64,000 nt of DNA from NCBI GenBank assembly GCA_963457665.1, contig OY735209.1, positions 5,119,581-5,183,580 of the forward strand, given 5' to 3'. The DNA is from Thysanoteuthis rhombus. Taxonomy: Eukaryota; Mollusca; Cephalopoda; Oegopsida; Thysanoteuthidae. The translations under genes were made by a program, and so were the position numbers. A model generated the notes under the pieces. It did no database searches, had not been told where the DNA came from, and saw nothing but the letters and a program-made list of their open reading frames with translations. The stretch's first letter is position 1. Each line of letters starts with the position of its first letter. Below, piece by piece: positions 1 through 13,699 of the stretch.

Positions 1-1340
1 TGAAAACATTCATGTCTATGAATAAATTTCTATGAAATGATTTTTAAAAAAAAAACATAAATTTTCTTCATGGTTGCAAATGGTGGGTAGGAGGTATTTT
101 TATCAGCAAAATTTTACCACTGAGTGGATGAGTCCAGTGTCGCAAACAGAAAATACAAAAAGTCTCACTGCTCATTATATAAGCATATTAACTTAGCATT
201 AATAGGTATTAGACAATCTAGACTGAGAGGTCAGATGAGGATTGAACAAATGAACAATTGCCAACAAGATTAGCTTGCTGATCATTGCTATACAACTTGC
301 ATCCTGATCTTTTTTTTCATATCATTACATTCTAATCCATTTGTTTTTCACATGCTATACTCAACCCCTTCTAGCGATTGAATCTGAAAACACGATAGAA
401 TCATTTCAGCTTCATAAAACAAAATGATACAAAAAATTCTAGACATCATGAAACCCTTGAAAATATTCTAAAGATTAGAATAGAATTTAGTTAAATGCTT
501 TTTGAAGGCAAATATATTAGTTGATAATTTGGCAACTAACAAATATTAATAATAAAGATTTCTTAGCAAGAATCACTTGATTATAAGAATATACAAATGA
601 GAATAAGAATTGGGAAGTTGATGAAATCAGAGAACATGAAATATTTCAAAACAAAATTCTATTCAATGATAAAATGTAAATTTACAAATAACAGGTATCA
701 TAAACTAGCTTAGTACCCATCAGGAACGAGAGGATTATTTATGTAGACACAAATTATACAACTATATACTTCAGTAAATATGTATTCATTAGAAATCAAA
801 AATGCTTCAAATTATATCTATTTTCAGTTGATTTTCAATAACTTTTCTTATTTTCTACTTTTTAATAAGTTTGAAAAGAAATCGAATCAATCATAGAGTA
901 TTATATTATATAATATTATCCCTTTCATATAACATCAATGATTGCTAAGTGGAATCCATTTCTGTGCTACAACAAAGATATTAGCAGCAACAGTAGTAGA
1001 AGTAGTAATATAGACATGAGCACACAGGTACAGTAGAACATTGCTTTAGCATGATAGACACCAATAGATATACCAACAAAGAGAAAGGCAATGATACATG
1101 CTTTTATATCATATTATATAGGTTGAGGCCTGAAGTGTTTCAGATTTTTGAACATTTGTATATATACAATGAGATCAGCATGAACATTTTTTTTTTCTCT
1201 TATAATCATTACTCATACTGGTATCTGCAATCATTTTTGACATTTTCTACAATTTTATTTAATAGTTTATAAAATAAACAAAAATTTCCGTGATTAGTTC
1301 AAGTCTGGTGGTGACAAATATATCAGATTTTCAAAAAGGG
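1..1340. other. AT-rich intergenic DNA with one diverged repeat
   Basis: I see no gene here. Positions about 541-690 resemble 1341-1500 and also 45590-45720: they share a run about attachment of 'gatgaaatcagag', 'gaacatgaaatattt' and 'caaaacaaaattcta' words in the same order. This makes it a third, short copy of the zinc-finger 3' flank repeat. The rest is AT-rich sequence without codon structure; the short open frame at 1051 has no recognisable domain and a composition like its surroundings. Confidence 0.4.
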
Positions 1341-1735
1341 GTAAACCACCTGTAATATAACAAAGACTTTGTGACCAGAATAGTTTGATATGAAAAAATA
1401 CAAACAAGAATTCAAACTGTAGAGTTGATGAAATCAGGAAATAAGAAATATATTTCAAAACAAATTTTTGAAATGTTGAAAAGTAATTTTGCAGAAAAAA
1501 AATCAGAAAATATTTCGGTGCAGAGAAAAAATAAAACATGCTGAAACAGTGAGTAAAATATTTACATTTTGCGATCAGTCAATTGGTGATAATCATTTAT
1601 AATGTCAAGTGTTACTTTTCAAAAGTTTGGAATCAGTGTTCCAGTGTCAAGTTTGTATATTGATTAACTGTCTTCAGCGGCAATATAAGTATTGTAGAAG
1701 CATGCATAAATAGAAGTTTATCGTTTTTTTAAATT
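1341..1735 (-). repeat. 3' flank repeat of zinc-finger unit, copy next to A
   Basis: This stretch aligns by eye with 45590-45990, and its end (about 1690-1730, words 'ataagtattgtagaagcatg' and 'taaatagaag') recurs at about 12670, 24450, 45940 and 48220. In this copy it starts about 70 bases beyond the 3' end of the copy A finger array. It may be an old 3' untranslated region or simply duplicated flanking DNA; no open frame crosses it. Confidence 0.5.
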
Positions 1736-1802
1736 ACAAACTCTTTTCTGATATTTTCTTTTCCATTTAAGCATCCATCCAGCCTGTTTGCATGCAAAGA
1801 TC

Positions 1803-3110
<1,308 letters not shown>

Positions 3111-3265
3111 TTCATTCCATAGCCAACTTATTACAAACTTAGTAATATCATTTATCTTGATTCTGTATTTACATATTCAAATTTAATTGGGGATCACCAT
3201 TTCTCTTGACAATATATACATATGTCAATGGAAAAAGTTCATTTGTTTCACACCAAAATTGAAAT
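3111..3265 (-). other. 5' untranslated exon segment of copy A with splice acceptor
   Basis: On the minus strand a pyrimidine-rich tract followed by CACAG ends at 3266, and the next bases (ATTTCAATTTTGGTG) align with the matching segment of copies B, C and D. The similarity continues into a run containing 'cattcaaatttaattgg' and 'tatcttgattctgtattta' on the plus strand, as in copy B at 17170-17215. I read it as the start of the finger-bearing exon. Splicing is inferred from conserved position and consensus, not shown. Confidence 0.55.
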
Positions 3266-3269
3266 CTGT

Positions 3270-6050
3270 GAAAGAAGAAAAATATGGATTAATAGAAGGA
3301 ACCTATTTTTTTATACAAACACATTTTCTTGAAAACTTATCAAATTGTCCTTACAAAAGACAAGGATTTTGAAACCAGCAGTATCAGCAACTGGGCACAT
3401 GCCATATGAAAAGCTACGGTATAAACTAAAGTACAATTTTTAACATCTAATTTGAAAAAAGAATGTATATTGAACTTTTTTGAAGGAATGAAAGCATCAG
3501 TATATTTTAAGAATAAGACTTTTCACACTAAGTATCTCCAAGGACTTTGATACCCTACTTCGAAAACATAATAAAAATTTTAAAATTCATAGTAATTCAT
3601 TTTGATTTAATCACACTAAATTACAATGAATTTTGTATTACAATGAATATTATGATTCAGAATAATTGAACACAAGCTAAAACAAAAATTTACATTTCAG
3701 TTGGAGAAATCAGAACAGTAATAAATTTGAACTACTTGAAAAGGACTATATCTGGATTGTGTCTAGAATAACCTTTTCAATTAGTGAAAAATCAAGGAAA
3801 AAAAACATGGTGAAATCTTTGAGTTGATTTTTGGCCTTTCATACTGCTAAGAAATGCTTTTGAGGAAAAAAAAAAGAAGCAGAAAAATACTTTGAGTACA
3901 TTATCTTTTTTTCCAATGATTATATTTGATAATTTGATGTTAAAAATTGCAATTAACAGCATATCATTGTGGTAAAAACCGATGAAAGAATGAAACTAGA
4001 ATTTTCAAAAATAGTCAGTTGAATTGAAAAAGAAAAAATATGTCAATCATAAGATTTGTTCTTTTTGATGAATAGCCCCAGAATCTTGATGAATTGACAA
4101 AAAAACAAAAACAAATGAAAAGATGCCAAGAAGAGCAATACTTTACTTCATTTTTCAGTCTTAATAAGTGGGGAGTTTTCACAGAACCCCATCTACTTTT
4201 TCTTTCAAAAAAGTAAATAGAATTTTTGTTTCTAGGCACTTGTCTTTCATATATGTAAAAATTATGATGTTACAAAATATTAAAGTAAAATGAATTATCA
4301 AATGAATTAAGGTGGGTTGGATATAATCATAAGGAAAAATACTTTTTCCTGAAATCTGAAATGGAAATGACATTGAAAAAGAATTTCATTTTCTATTAGC
4401 TAAGTACTGGAAATTTTAGCAAAATCTAATAACTAGTAGATTTTTATGTAATCTTCTTAGAATGTATGTTTTTTTTTGCGAATAATAAATTTGGAAATTT
4501 CCTAAAACAGCTTTTTACACTATCTTCAAAAATATCTGTTGTTCTAAAACGTGCACCCAAATAATTACACATGAAATTTTTCTTCAATCTCTCTTCTTAC
4601 AAACGAAAGAAACATTCTGATGATAAAAATCAAATAGCATACAACTTTAATATTTTTGGTTGTTTTTCCTAAGGTGTTAGGTTCCGGTATGTCAGTAAAG
4701 TCTGTGGAGATGCCATGTTTTCAATCTAGAACATAAAATTACAATAACATGCTGAGAAATCCACAAAACATAATGGGACATGATGTCAAAGACTTAAAAA
4801 GTTTTTTCTCATAAAATAAAGAATATTCTAATTTAATTTGTACTAAATAATCAATTCGATATTTCTTCTCATAAATTTGAATCATCAAAATTTGTTTTGG
4901 GATTTATTTTTATTTACCACTTTTGAAGTGATTTATTAAAAGATGAAATTTAAAAAAATAATTTTCCATTCCAAATTTCAGAGAAGAATCTTTTTCTCAT
5001 ATGATTCTAACCCTATCTTTCATCATTGGATGATTTATTTTATCTATATACTCATACTTTCATACACTTAACGGACCTCAAGATATGATTTAAATTAATT
5101 TAGAAGAGCACTCAGGAACTGCTCAACCTGGAACCCTCACTTAAGGATTGAAAAAAAAAAAAAACAGAAAAAATTAAGTAAAATATTTTTCTTCTCAGCA
5201 AATTTTCAGTTTTATTCAATTAATTAAATTTGAGCTTTTGAAATATGAGAAAAATTTTTTCACTCAAAGATTAAAAGAAATTTTCATCATTTTTAATGAT
5301 AATTTTGATTCATCCTATTTTTTCCTTTCTACATTGTGCTATGACTGAAACTTATGTATAAGTATTATGACAATTGAAATATTTTGGGTGTGGATGTATT
5401 TCCCACACACTTTTCTGTTTCTTGTTTATATCAATTGACTGCTATTTCAAATTGGAGGAGGTTATAAATGAATGCAGACAACACAATGCACTACTTTTTG
5501 CACAGCAGAGCTGTGGTGCATTTTGAAATATACAATAATTGGTAAATTAAAAACATTTACTCAAAACCTCCCTACTAACCCTAAACAACTTACAAATCCT
5601 AACCGTATGACATATTGGCTCTAAACTAAACAGTAATTACAGATCAAAAATAATGTCCAGGAAAAATTTAGCAAGTTTCAGCCATTCAAAGTGGCCAATA
5701 GAAGCACCACAATTACCTCCCTTGCAAGAGATTGACATAATGTTTGATCTTACCTATTCCAAACAATCGCTCATCTTAATTTTTTTCTGCAATATTCTGA
5801 CGCCCACCCCACTGAAGAATAACTAATTAGTTTCTCAATAAACTACTATGATTCAGGATTAATTTGCTACAGAAATCATTGAATTCTGGCAATTCATTAA
5901 TCTTTAAAAGATTTTCACATGAAACGCAGGATCTGAAATTTTGACAGCTAAAAAATGGTATCTTTTTGAGCCGTTTTCTTGTCTAGAGGTAGAAATGAAT
6001 CAAACCATCATTTTTTAGGTATTTCAACTAATTTATTTAAAATTAACAAA
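3270..6050. other. Intron-like AT-rich DNA of copy A
   Basis: This lies between the putative first exon (ending 6305) and the acceptor near 3266. I see no gene, RNA or clear repeat. Several poly-A and poly-T runs occur. Short open frames at 4015-4373 are AT-rich, overlap each other and show no domain. Confidence 0.4.
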
Positions 6051-6059
6051 ATTTGAAAA

Positions 6060-6420
6060 CAGAAAAGATGAATGAAAATATCTTGAAATCATCGGAATAA
6101 TCAGTTTTTAATAAAAAAGAATCGTCTGATTCCAGATGAATTTTTAGATAAAGGATAAAATAGGATTAAATATTGAAAGATTAATGCTTATTGTTTATGA
6201 GAAACGTCATTTCTTTGTTTAATTTACAAAAAGACTTTTTGTCTCTTTCTGCAAAAATTCATTTTTATTTCTAAACAAAGAAAATCAGAGAATGTTATAC
6301 TTACTTCTTTCTCTTTTCTTTCGTCTGATTTCTCTTCCTTAGAGAAATGCAACGTTAGAGAAAAATAGAGAAATCATTCAATTTCAAATGAACTAAACAA
6401 CTCTAGGTTAAATTTTCTTT
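6060..6420 (-). promoter_or_regulatory. Putative first exon and promoter block of copy A
   Basis: This block is shared with copies B (20505-20760) and C (44137-44300). Positions 6133-6348 and 20519-20734 align without a gap and differ at only two bases. On the minus strand it ends an exon-like run with AAAGAA then GTAAGTATAAC, a full consensus splice donor (GT at 6304-6303). Inside the downstream intron side it carries AATGACGTTTC, which resembles a CRE half-site, and a hairpin ACAAAAAG-A-CTTTTTGT. It lies 3.0 kb upstream of the conserved acceptor. I infer a non-coding first exon with promoter upstream; the transcription start is not visible. Confidence 0.6.
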
Positions 6421-6536
6421 AAAAAAATCTGTTGTTTGTGATCAGATAATGACTTGTAAAGAGTGAAAGTTAAGGGAGGTTATCAGAGGAAACACTGAAA
6501 ACTCAGGTTTTTGTCTTTAGATTAGCCAAATGTCCA

Positions 6537-6580
6537 TGAGTGCATGTGTGTACGTGTGTGTGTGTGTGTATGCGTGTGAT
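6537..6580. repeat. TG-rich microsatellite
   Basis: A stretch of alternating TG with interruptions (tgtgtgtgtgtg core near 6556-6568). It lies about 130 bases beyond the copy A first-exon block and produces a spurious open frame. Confidence 0.7.
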
Positions 6581-6599
6581 ATCAAAACTCAGGAACGAT

Positions 6600-8180
6600 G
6601 CAACATACTGCAGAGTAAGCTTTATAGTAAGGGGGTCAATTTGCAATGTAAATCTATGCTGAATTTGTCCCTTACTTTGGTATGCCCATCAAATTTTCTA
6701 AGGCTACTAATCAGTCCCACAGCAAATTAGTTTAAAATTACTTGCACCCCCCTTCCCCATGAATTGTGGTGGATTAGTTTATGATGAAAATTTATTCTAA
6801 ACCGGACCTTTATTTGTTTCCGACTATGTTCACACTTACCAAGAAATTTACTATCTTATAACTCATCAAATGTCCATCCGTCCACGAACTGCTCACCATT
6901 TTTGGTGTGTATTAATGAAAGCCAAAACAGGTCATGAGCAAGTTGGTTTTTGAAGATTCAAACGTTTTCAATTTTTTTATGGTGGGGTCTATACATGATA
7001 TGAATCTATCTTAAATTGATCCATTATTTTGTGTCTGAATGTGTTTAAGTTGAAATTTACCATTTCCAAATGTTTGTCCATACATCTATGTAAGCATAAC
7101 TTAAGGATGTCTGGAGCTATGGCCATCAGATTGCGTGCACTCACTGATAGGACCCAGACTATGCTTTTTTGCATACTAGTCTTTGAAAATAAAAAATGCT
7201 GTAAATCTTTGAATGAAGGTCAAATTTTTAATAGTTGTTGTGCACTAAAAACTATACAGTGAGTTTGTTTTTGTTTTGTTTTTTCTTGCTGAAGCAAAAT
7301 TGTCAAATTCTATGGTTATGGTTTTGGGCTCGACTTATATCTGTGTCACCCAATTTACTAATTTATTTGTTTTTTCTACTCTAATTTGACCTTGTCTTAT
7401 ACTTACAGTTGACATATTTATAGAGCCATTTTTACTATTCAAAAGTCATTACGAACATCACATTAATTCTATAGTCAGATGAACATTTAATACCCTCCAG
7501 ACAAATAACTCTTCATTACAATTATAATCACAGCCGATTCAATTTCTACAAAGAAATTCATCTTCTAAACAAACAATAAGAAACATCGTACATTCTTAAC
7601 AAATTGTTGACTCAATGCTCAAAAAGCATGTATGTCATCAAAATATACTTAATAATACAGTATATCATATACACTACATGTACATGCATATTTCAAACCC
7701 ATACATAGGTCAACCGTTTTGTGCTAATTACAAAAATATTTTAAGAGCAGTTTGAAATAAAGGGCCTACTGCCAGCTGTGCATGGCCCTACAGCCACCCT
7801 GTCAATTATAAAAAGAAATTGACTCATGTAACCCGCACATTCAGAGACAAAAGTCAGTCAGACAGTTGGGCAGTAAGCATAAAAAATCTAAACAAAGAAG
7901 GAGTGGGTGACATTAGACCATACACACTCATCATTGATTCAAGTAAAATCGCACGTAAAAAGATGGGATCTTTACTCTTTATCTTTATCTATGTATACTT
8001 CAATGTCCAGTGAGTACTTTCCCCACTAAAATTCAATCAAGTTTCAATACTTTGAAATACATCGCAACCACCAAATTCATACACGCATGCAATATCACAG
8101 AATTTGTCACCTTCACACACACACATTACTATATAATCATTGAACTTATTAGACCTAAAGGTCCCATTATAGGTCTTCTG
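6600..8180. other. Intergenic DNA, no gene recognised
   Basis: No domain-bearing frame was found. The parts around 6620-6860 and 6860-7100 look like loosely related repeats (both contain 'catcaaat', a 'tattctaaac'/'tatcttaaat' motif and a 'catttt' turn), but the match is weak. The frames at 7029, 7819 and 8010 are uncharacterised and short; I do not support them as genes. Confidence 0.35.
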
Positions 8181-8184
8181 CTGG

Positions 8185-8229
8185 AACTAGCTGGTAAACC
8201 TCCCCGCTAGGTGGGTAAGTCAGCTAGTT
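8185..8229. repeat. Short hairpin with 9-bp perfect arms
   Basis: AACTAGCTG at 8185-8193 is repeated inverted as CAGCTAGTT at 8221-8229. Inside, ACCT and AGGT can pair around a small loop. It looks like the end of a non-autonomous mobile element or a foldable repeat tail; no second end was found. Confidence 0.5.
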
Positions 8230-10150
8230 TTAATTAAATAGCAAAACTAAGATCCACTCAATCGAATCCTTAAATCTCACAATAGCATTTTTTCATGACA
8301 GTCTCTTTTTTTCATTAAATATAATAAACACATTTTTTGTAAACTGAAAAATTATAAATGCTGAAATAATGAAAAGAATTGTGATTTTCTTTTTGGATGA
8401 GTGGGACTAGCTAGCCAGAAGGCAAGATGCATTGCCCTTGAGCAGGGGTTAGCAAGCTCATCTCATACTTCTGACCTTATGCCAAACTAAGCTAAGTTTA
8501 GTAAATACATATTTGGGTTTGCATTGTGGCTTTCCCATCAATATTCAAGCTCAGTTAAAAGCCAGGATTTCAAATTCTGATTTTTAAGGCAGGCTGGCTC
8601 TTTACACTTGGAAGTTTGGAGCAACACAATCTTCCTAACCTCTTTTCTTGCAATTTAGGCTTATGCTATATAAAGCCTCATTCTATTAACATCTTATAGG
8701 ATAAGAATCTGTAAGATTCCATTCAACATATAATTCTAACAAAAATATATTTTCCTTTTGAAAATAAAAACTCTTCTCCATTGATTATAAAATAAACCCT
8801 CACTATAACAAACTTATTTGTGGGGAGGTGGTTGTCTTTAAAGCTGAAAATCTGTTACAGCTGATGCTTGCCCCTCGTTTGGAAAATAAAAAGTAAGTTC
8901 AGTATTTCACCGCATTTAACAAACATCATTCGGTAAATCATAAGGGAGTTTGGTTGGTCCCGTTTCGATTTTCACCTTTACCTTACGTGTTGGCCACATT
9001 TATTGAACTTAGTTCAGTAAATAAAAAGAAAGTTCAGTACTATCTGATTTTGGGGGTTGGGACAAGCACAAAAAAATTCCTTGTAAAATATTATACCAGA
9101 GCTACCCAAAACAATAATTGTGCTGAAGAATTCCATCATATTGATATAATGACACTGTGTTTCCAATTATAATTTCAATTTGATAATTCCTACATTGTCA
9201 GGAATCAGTGCTGGACTGACCTACACCTTATGCATGTCCAGAAGGGTTCATAGTACCCACCCCCACCCCCAATCGATGTCTCTGACCAACCCAATCTATG
9301 CAGTGAAGGTAATTTTGGTATGGAAATTAGCATCTGACCCTACACAGTGTGATCATATTGAATTTTAAGATAGCCAAAATGATGTTAAGATGTAACTATA
9401 GGACCATGATTACCATCTGAAGCTTATCCTACAGACCATAATGTTAACAATTACGACCTAAGATTTCATACGATGAGAAGTAAAAGTAAGAGTAATTCCA
9501 CAATAAATGGTTGCTGTAAATGTATATAATACAAAAATATAAACTGAGTATGTGACTTAAAGAAGAAAAATGGCTGCTATGAGCGACATATTCAAATTTC
9601 ATGATGGCTCAATCTCCAAATTTCTCTAGAATGCCATTGATTAAAAAGATACAAAATGATATGCTCTTATCACCAAATACATAACTGGGTTGGAATTTTT
9701 TGCTAAGCTGCCCCAATATAATTCATTGCATTAAAAATGATGTCACTTTTAAGAGAAAACTCACTACATTTTTTTCAAACATGGAGTCAAATACTTTTTG
9801 GACAATCTCGTACCTATAATCCATACCAATCTGTTCATAATAATCAATATAAACTATGTTTTCATAGTTTGAAAGTTACATTCCGGTACATGACAGACAC
9901 CAGTGTTGCCAATTAAGATGGTTTCAGACGTTTTTAAGAATTTTTCTATGATTCTAAGACCAGTGATGCCAATTTATTGTTTTTTTTTAATTTTTAAAAT
10001 TTAAGAGAGAGAGAAAGACTTCAAGGATTAAATGCTGTTTTAATAGAAAGTTATCGATACTGCTTTTTTTTTTTATAGAAACTGATCAATCTTACTACTT
10101 CTTAAAACATGAACAAGAAATGATTATGTTTGAATTGAAAATGGAAATGA
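8230..10150. other. Intergenic DNA, no gene recognised
   Basis: The stretch is AT-rich with scattered short frames (8954, 9180) that lack any motif I know. Two words 'ccagtgttgccaatt' and 'ccagtgatgccaattt' near 9900 and 9960 form a short direct repeat. Confidence 0.35.
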
Positions 10151-10159
10151 ATCACATAG

Positions 10160-10480
10160 GGACCACACATTCAGAGGAGGTGGTTACAATTTTGAAGTTA
10201 ACACTTTTGCTCTCTTAATGTTTTAAAATGGTGTGCAAATAAATGAAAATAGGAGAATTAAATGAAATGAAAACAATCTTATAAATGATGAATTCTTAAA
10301 TTGGAAATAAAAATACTTCACAAATTCAGAAGACTGTCCCAATAATTTTAAAGATTCACACCCAAGTTCATTCAATGTTTAATAATGGTGCACAAGTGAA
10401 CAGAAATGAGAAAATTAATGGAATGAAAACAATTTTCAAAAAGATAAGGTTTTAAATAGAAAATGGAAAAGCTTCACACC
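10160..10480. repeat. Diverged two-unit tandem repeat, about 160 bp
   Basis: Two units follow one another (about 10160-10323 and 10326-10480). Both run in the same order through 'ttcaga', 'atggtgtgcaa/atggtgcacaag', 'gaaaat/gaaatgag', 'gaatgaaaacaat' and 'gaaataaaaatacttca/gaaaatggaaaagcttca'. No protein frame runs through both. Confidence 0.5.
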
Positions 10481-10559
10481 TTCACATATGCAATGTTTGC
10501 CAAATTTTATCGGAATTATGATTTATCTTATTTCATTCTACGTCACTTTTTGGACTATT

Positions 10560-10870
10560 GATGTCTTAACAAAATATTTTGTTAAAAAAGCCTACAGCTG
10601 ACACATGTTCTTCTCTTGACACTATCATGACATACATTGACAAAATATTTTGATAAAAAAATACGTATACTTGATACACATTGGATAAAGAACGTTCATA
10701 TCCTGACTCTCTTTTGACAAACGATAATGATACATTTCAATATTTTTTCGATAAAAAAAACTAGGTTTTTTTGTCAAAATATGGTCAGGATATGAATTTT
10801 TTAGAAAATGTGCACCTGGTATAGATAGGTTTTTATCAAAATATTCCGGTTATACCCATATGTCAGGGAG
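10560..10870. repeat. Fold-back repeat region with repeated ACAAAATATTTTG
   Basis: A 16-bp perfect palindrome AACAAAATATTTTGTT lies at 10568-10583 and is echoed at about 10637. Further on, 'ttcatatcctgac' plus 'ttttgacaaa' (about 10697-10723) faces its inverted copy 'tttgtcaaaata' plus 'ggtcaggatatgaa' (about 10770-10798). These are likely nested ends of palindromic mobile elements. Confidence 0.55.
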
Positions 10871-11292
10871 GTATATATTTTGATATGAATATCTTTAATG
10901 TGCGTTTTTTTATCACAACATTTCTTTAACAGGAGTCAATTGCATGAAAAGAGTTGTGGAATAAATTATAATTTCAATTTTAGTAATCTCTCAGCAAAGG
11001 TACCGATGCTTTTTTCAGCTATTCAAACCATCCCAGTTGTGAAGCATTTCTGTTTTCAATTTAAAACCTTTCCATTTTTCTAAATTCTCATTTCCTTAAT
11101 TCTTTCATTTCTAATTTTTTTGTGTGCCTCTTTTATACATTGAGTGAGTACAGTTTCTGTTGGAATATCAGGTAAAGTCAGTTTGGGTTATTTTTAACCA
11201 GGAATGTCATTTGTTTATGTTCAAGAAGTAGTAGTATCAAGATGTTTTGGGATCCATGCTTGTAAATTTTGGACAATTTTGTATGTTTATTC

Positions 11293-11357
11293 AAAACAAT
11301 GGTTATTTAAAAGAAGATTGATTTATTATCAATCTTCTTTTGAATAACCATTGTTTT
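11293..11357. repeat. 30-bp near-perfect hairpin
   Basis: Arms 11293-11322 and 11328-11357 are reverse complements over 30 bases with one mismatch, which would be a G-U pair in RNA; the loop is TTATT. Such a stem is longer than most pre-miRNA stems without bulges. It sits between copies A and B, outside any coding frame. It may be a palindromic transposon remnant or a source of double-stranded RNA. Confidence 0.75.
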
Positions 11358-11519
11358 CCTCTATGTCTTACTGATACATAACTATTTTTATTCGATGGAA
11401 GTACTATGAGTCATTACTATCATTTTTTATGACTACTTTCTACCCTCAGCTTAATTTTTTAGTAGTTTTTTTAAAAAAATCAACTTGATGAATATGGATA
11501 ACAAAATGGCTCATTCTAT

Positions 11520-11905
11520 TTGCTTCCCATACCCTAATACTATTGTTACTATTTCATTCATTCATAAGACGATGTCATATATGTTTAATATTCAAATGAA
11601 TAAATCAACGTCTCGTCAAAGATGATTCTTCAACATCATTTTTATAGATACGACGAATTGAAAAGTTTTTTGAGCCTAATTTTGCATAAAGAAGTAATTT
11701 TACAATTAAATTGTTTCTTATTTTATAGTCAATAACTGGTCATATCAATAACAATGGTGTTGAAGAATCATCTTTAATGAGAGATTGATTCATTTTTTTT
11801 GACTTTTTAACGCAAAGGTTTTTTTTAAATTATGCTATAAAAAAAATCATTTTTTTTCATGAATGAATGAAATAGTAGGATCAATATTAGGCTTTAGGGT
11901 AATTG
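11520..11905. repeat. Imperfect inverted repeat
   Basis: The left arm (about 11528-11642) and right arm (about 11752-11905, inverted) share 'accctaa', 'ctatttcattcattcat' and 'aaagatgattcttcaaca'. The right arm is longer because of T-rich expansions. It is probably a MITE-type fold-back element. Confidence 0.55.
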
Positions 11906-12279
11906 AAACAAATTGGATTTTGAAAAATAGATTGATTTATCTATCTCAATTTAGGTTTTTTTTTTCCTGTTTCATTTTGATATATTTTCAGTGATTTTGA
12001 AAGATCAAATGTCAAAGATTTTTAGAAAACGGGAATTATCTTTTATAGTTAGATTTTAAGACACTGTTTTAAATTCAAATAAATTAAAAAAAAAATTTCC
12101 TTATAAATGTTTCAGAAATTATTTTATTAAAAATTCTATTGATTCTGTTGAATAAAAAAAATATTAGCAAAGAAAAAACTATGATAAGCGAAATCATTCA
12201 ACCACAGTATATCTAAAGGATGGAATGGTATGTCCCGGATAGCCTTGTTATTAGCCTGGTGAAGACTACCATGTACCGG

Positions 12280-12870
12280 AAGGTATCCAGGCTTGAATGG
12301 CATTGTTTTATTGCCAAAATATACCAAACCGGCTCTATTGGTTTAGAAAGGACAGGTATAACTGGCGGAAGTAACTGTAGTTCAATCAGAATCATTGAAG
12401 TGTTTCAACTGATTTACCATATTCATTTCCACCAAAAGTTCTCTATGTTTACCTCAGTGGTCACTGTACAAATCTGATACAATTGTAATCCAATTGGATA
12501 AGGGAAAAAAAAAGATTTGATTGTTTTTCATTGTTGAAGCAAAATGCCCAAGACTTTTTATTACAACACTCAAGTTGAAATTTCAAAAGATTTGTAGGTT
12601 AGCAGTGCCTTGCATTTAGATGTCCAAGGCAGAGCTTCCTCTTTCCAGTTTGTAGGTGAAGCAACAAGTATTGCAAAAGCATGTATAGTAGAAAAGGTAA
12701 CTAAAATACAAAATTTTATACTTCAAATTACTTTTTTTTTCTTTCGAGCAAGATTTTCAAATGCACAATTTTTTTTACTTTCCCTCTTAATACTGATCTC
12801 TTTACACCTTTTCATGAAATTTTACATGTTCTCTCTTGGGACAAACCATGCAACTAGTACAGTGTGAAAA
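12280..12870 (-). repeat. 3' flank repeat of zinc-finger unit, copy B side
   Basis: This aligns by eye with 24130-24600 and 47920-48410: 'attggtttagaaaggacag', 'catcaattgaagtgttt'-like words, 'cattcattccac'-like words, 'agtattgcaaaagcatg' and 'ggtaactaa' occur in the same order. It lies about 3 kb past the end of copy B. Frames at 12220 and 12610 are unlikely to be coding because the related copies carry different stops and indels. Confidence 0.6.
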
Positions 12871-13204
12871 TTGTGCAAAACGATTTTTGTTCCAAGGTAG
12901 TAAGTGCTATTTTCAAAATGCTTATGTGTAAAAGGTATAGGAAATAGTTCATATTCTCATCAAACTTAGCTTTTGTGACCAGGACAGAGATATTTTAAAA
13001 CTTACATTTTTCAAATATTGCAACATAGAATTTGCCCACTTTCAATCATAATTTTTTCAGTGAAGTAGCAATATATAATTCTAAATTAACATGAATGTAC
13101 ACTAAAGTTGAACAAAACTGATCATGTAAGATCCAGGAGTGTATAGTTATCAAGATTTACAATTGCTCTATTTTTAATATTCACACCATAAAATAATATC
13201 TCCC

Positions 13205-13560
13205 ATCATGTTCTCATTACATGTTCCTTGGTAGCAAGATTCCAAGTCCCATATATCCTGGCAGGAGCAATTGCCTTGCTCCTCTGAAAATGCTCCCATG
13301 TTCTCCTGAATTTATCAAGATGAGAATCAAGGATATGAACTTTGAGGGACAGCCAGGAGTCAATATTTACATAGTTTTTCATGATGATCTCAACTAACTT
13401 CAAATAGTTTTCAGCCTTGTAATTGCTTGGGAAATCCTGAACTAGTTACAAAGCTCTTTTTTCCCTCTAAGTGATCTTCTCTATCTGAAATCTGATGAAA
13501 ATTTTAGCATCAGACTTTGCCACAGAGAATACTCTGCTAAGATGTGCATATTTCAGCATA
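13205..13560 (-). pseudogene. Remnant of a transposon-type ORF (SLKVH..SHLDKF family)
   Basis: The minus-strand translation contains NYKAENYLKLVE, then SLKVHILDSHLDKF, then, after a one-base frame change near 13310, NMGAFSEEQG, QDIWDLE and ENMMGDIILW. From memory, invertebrate genomes carry many uncharacterised, transposon-like proteins with this motif order (S-L-K-V-H-F-L-x-S-H-L-D, E-E-Q-G-E-R-F-H-Q-D-I, Y-Q-G, M-M-G-D-Y). The frameshift and replaced residues (GERFH is GNCSC here) show it is dead. No function is proposed for the family. Confidence 0.55.
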
Positions 13561-13699
13561 CCTATTAGTTTTTGTTCAACTCTTTTCACCTGCAACACAG
13601 AGTCAAGCCTTTGTTTGATGCCTCAAAGTACAGTAAACCTTCAGTTTAAGAGACTAACTGGGACTGATGGTTGTCCATTAACAGTAAATCTCTGTTGAA

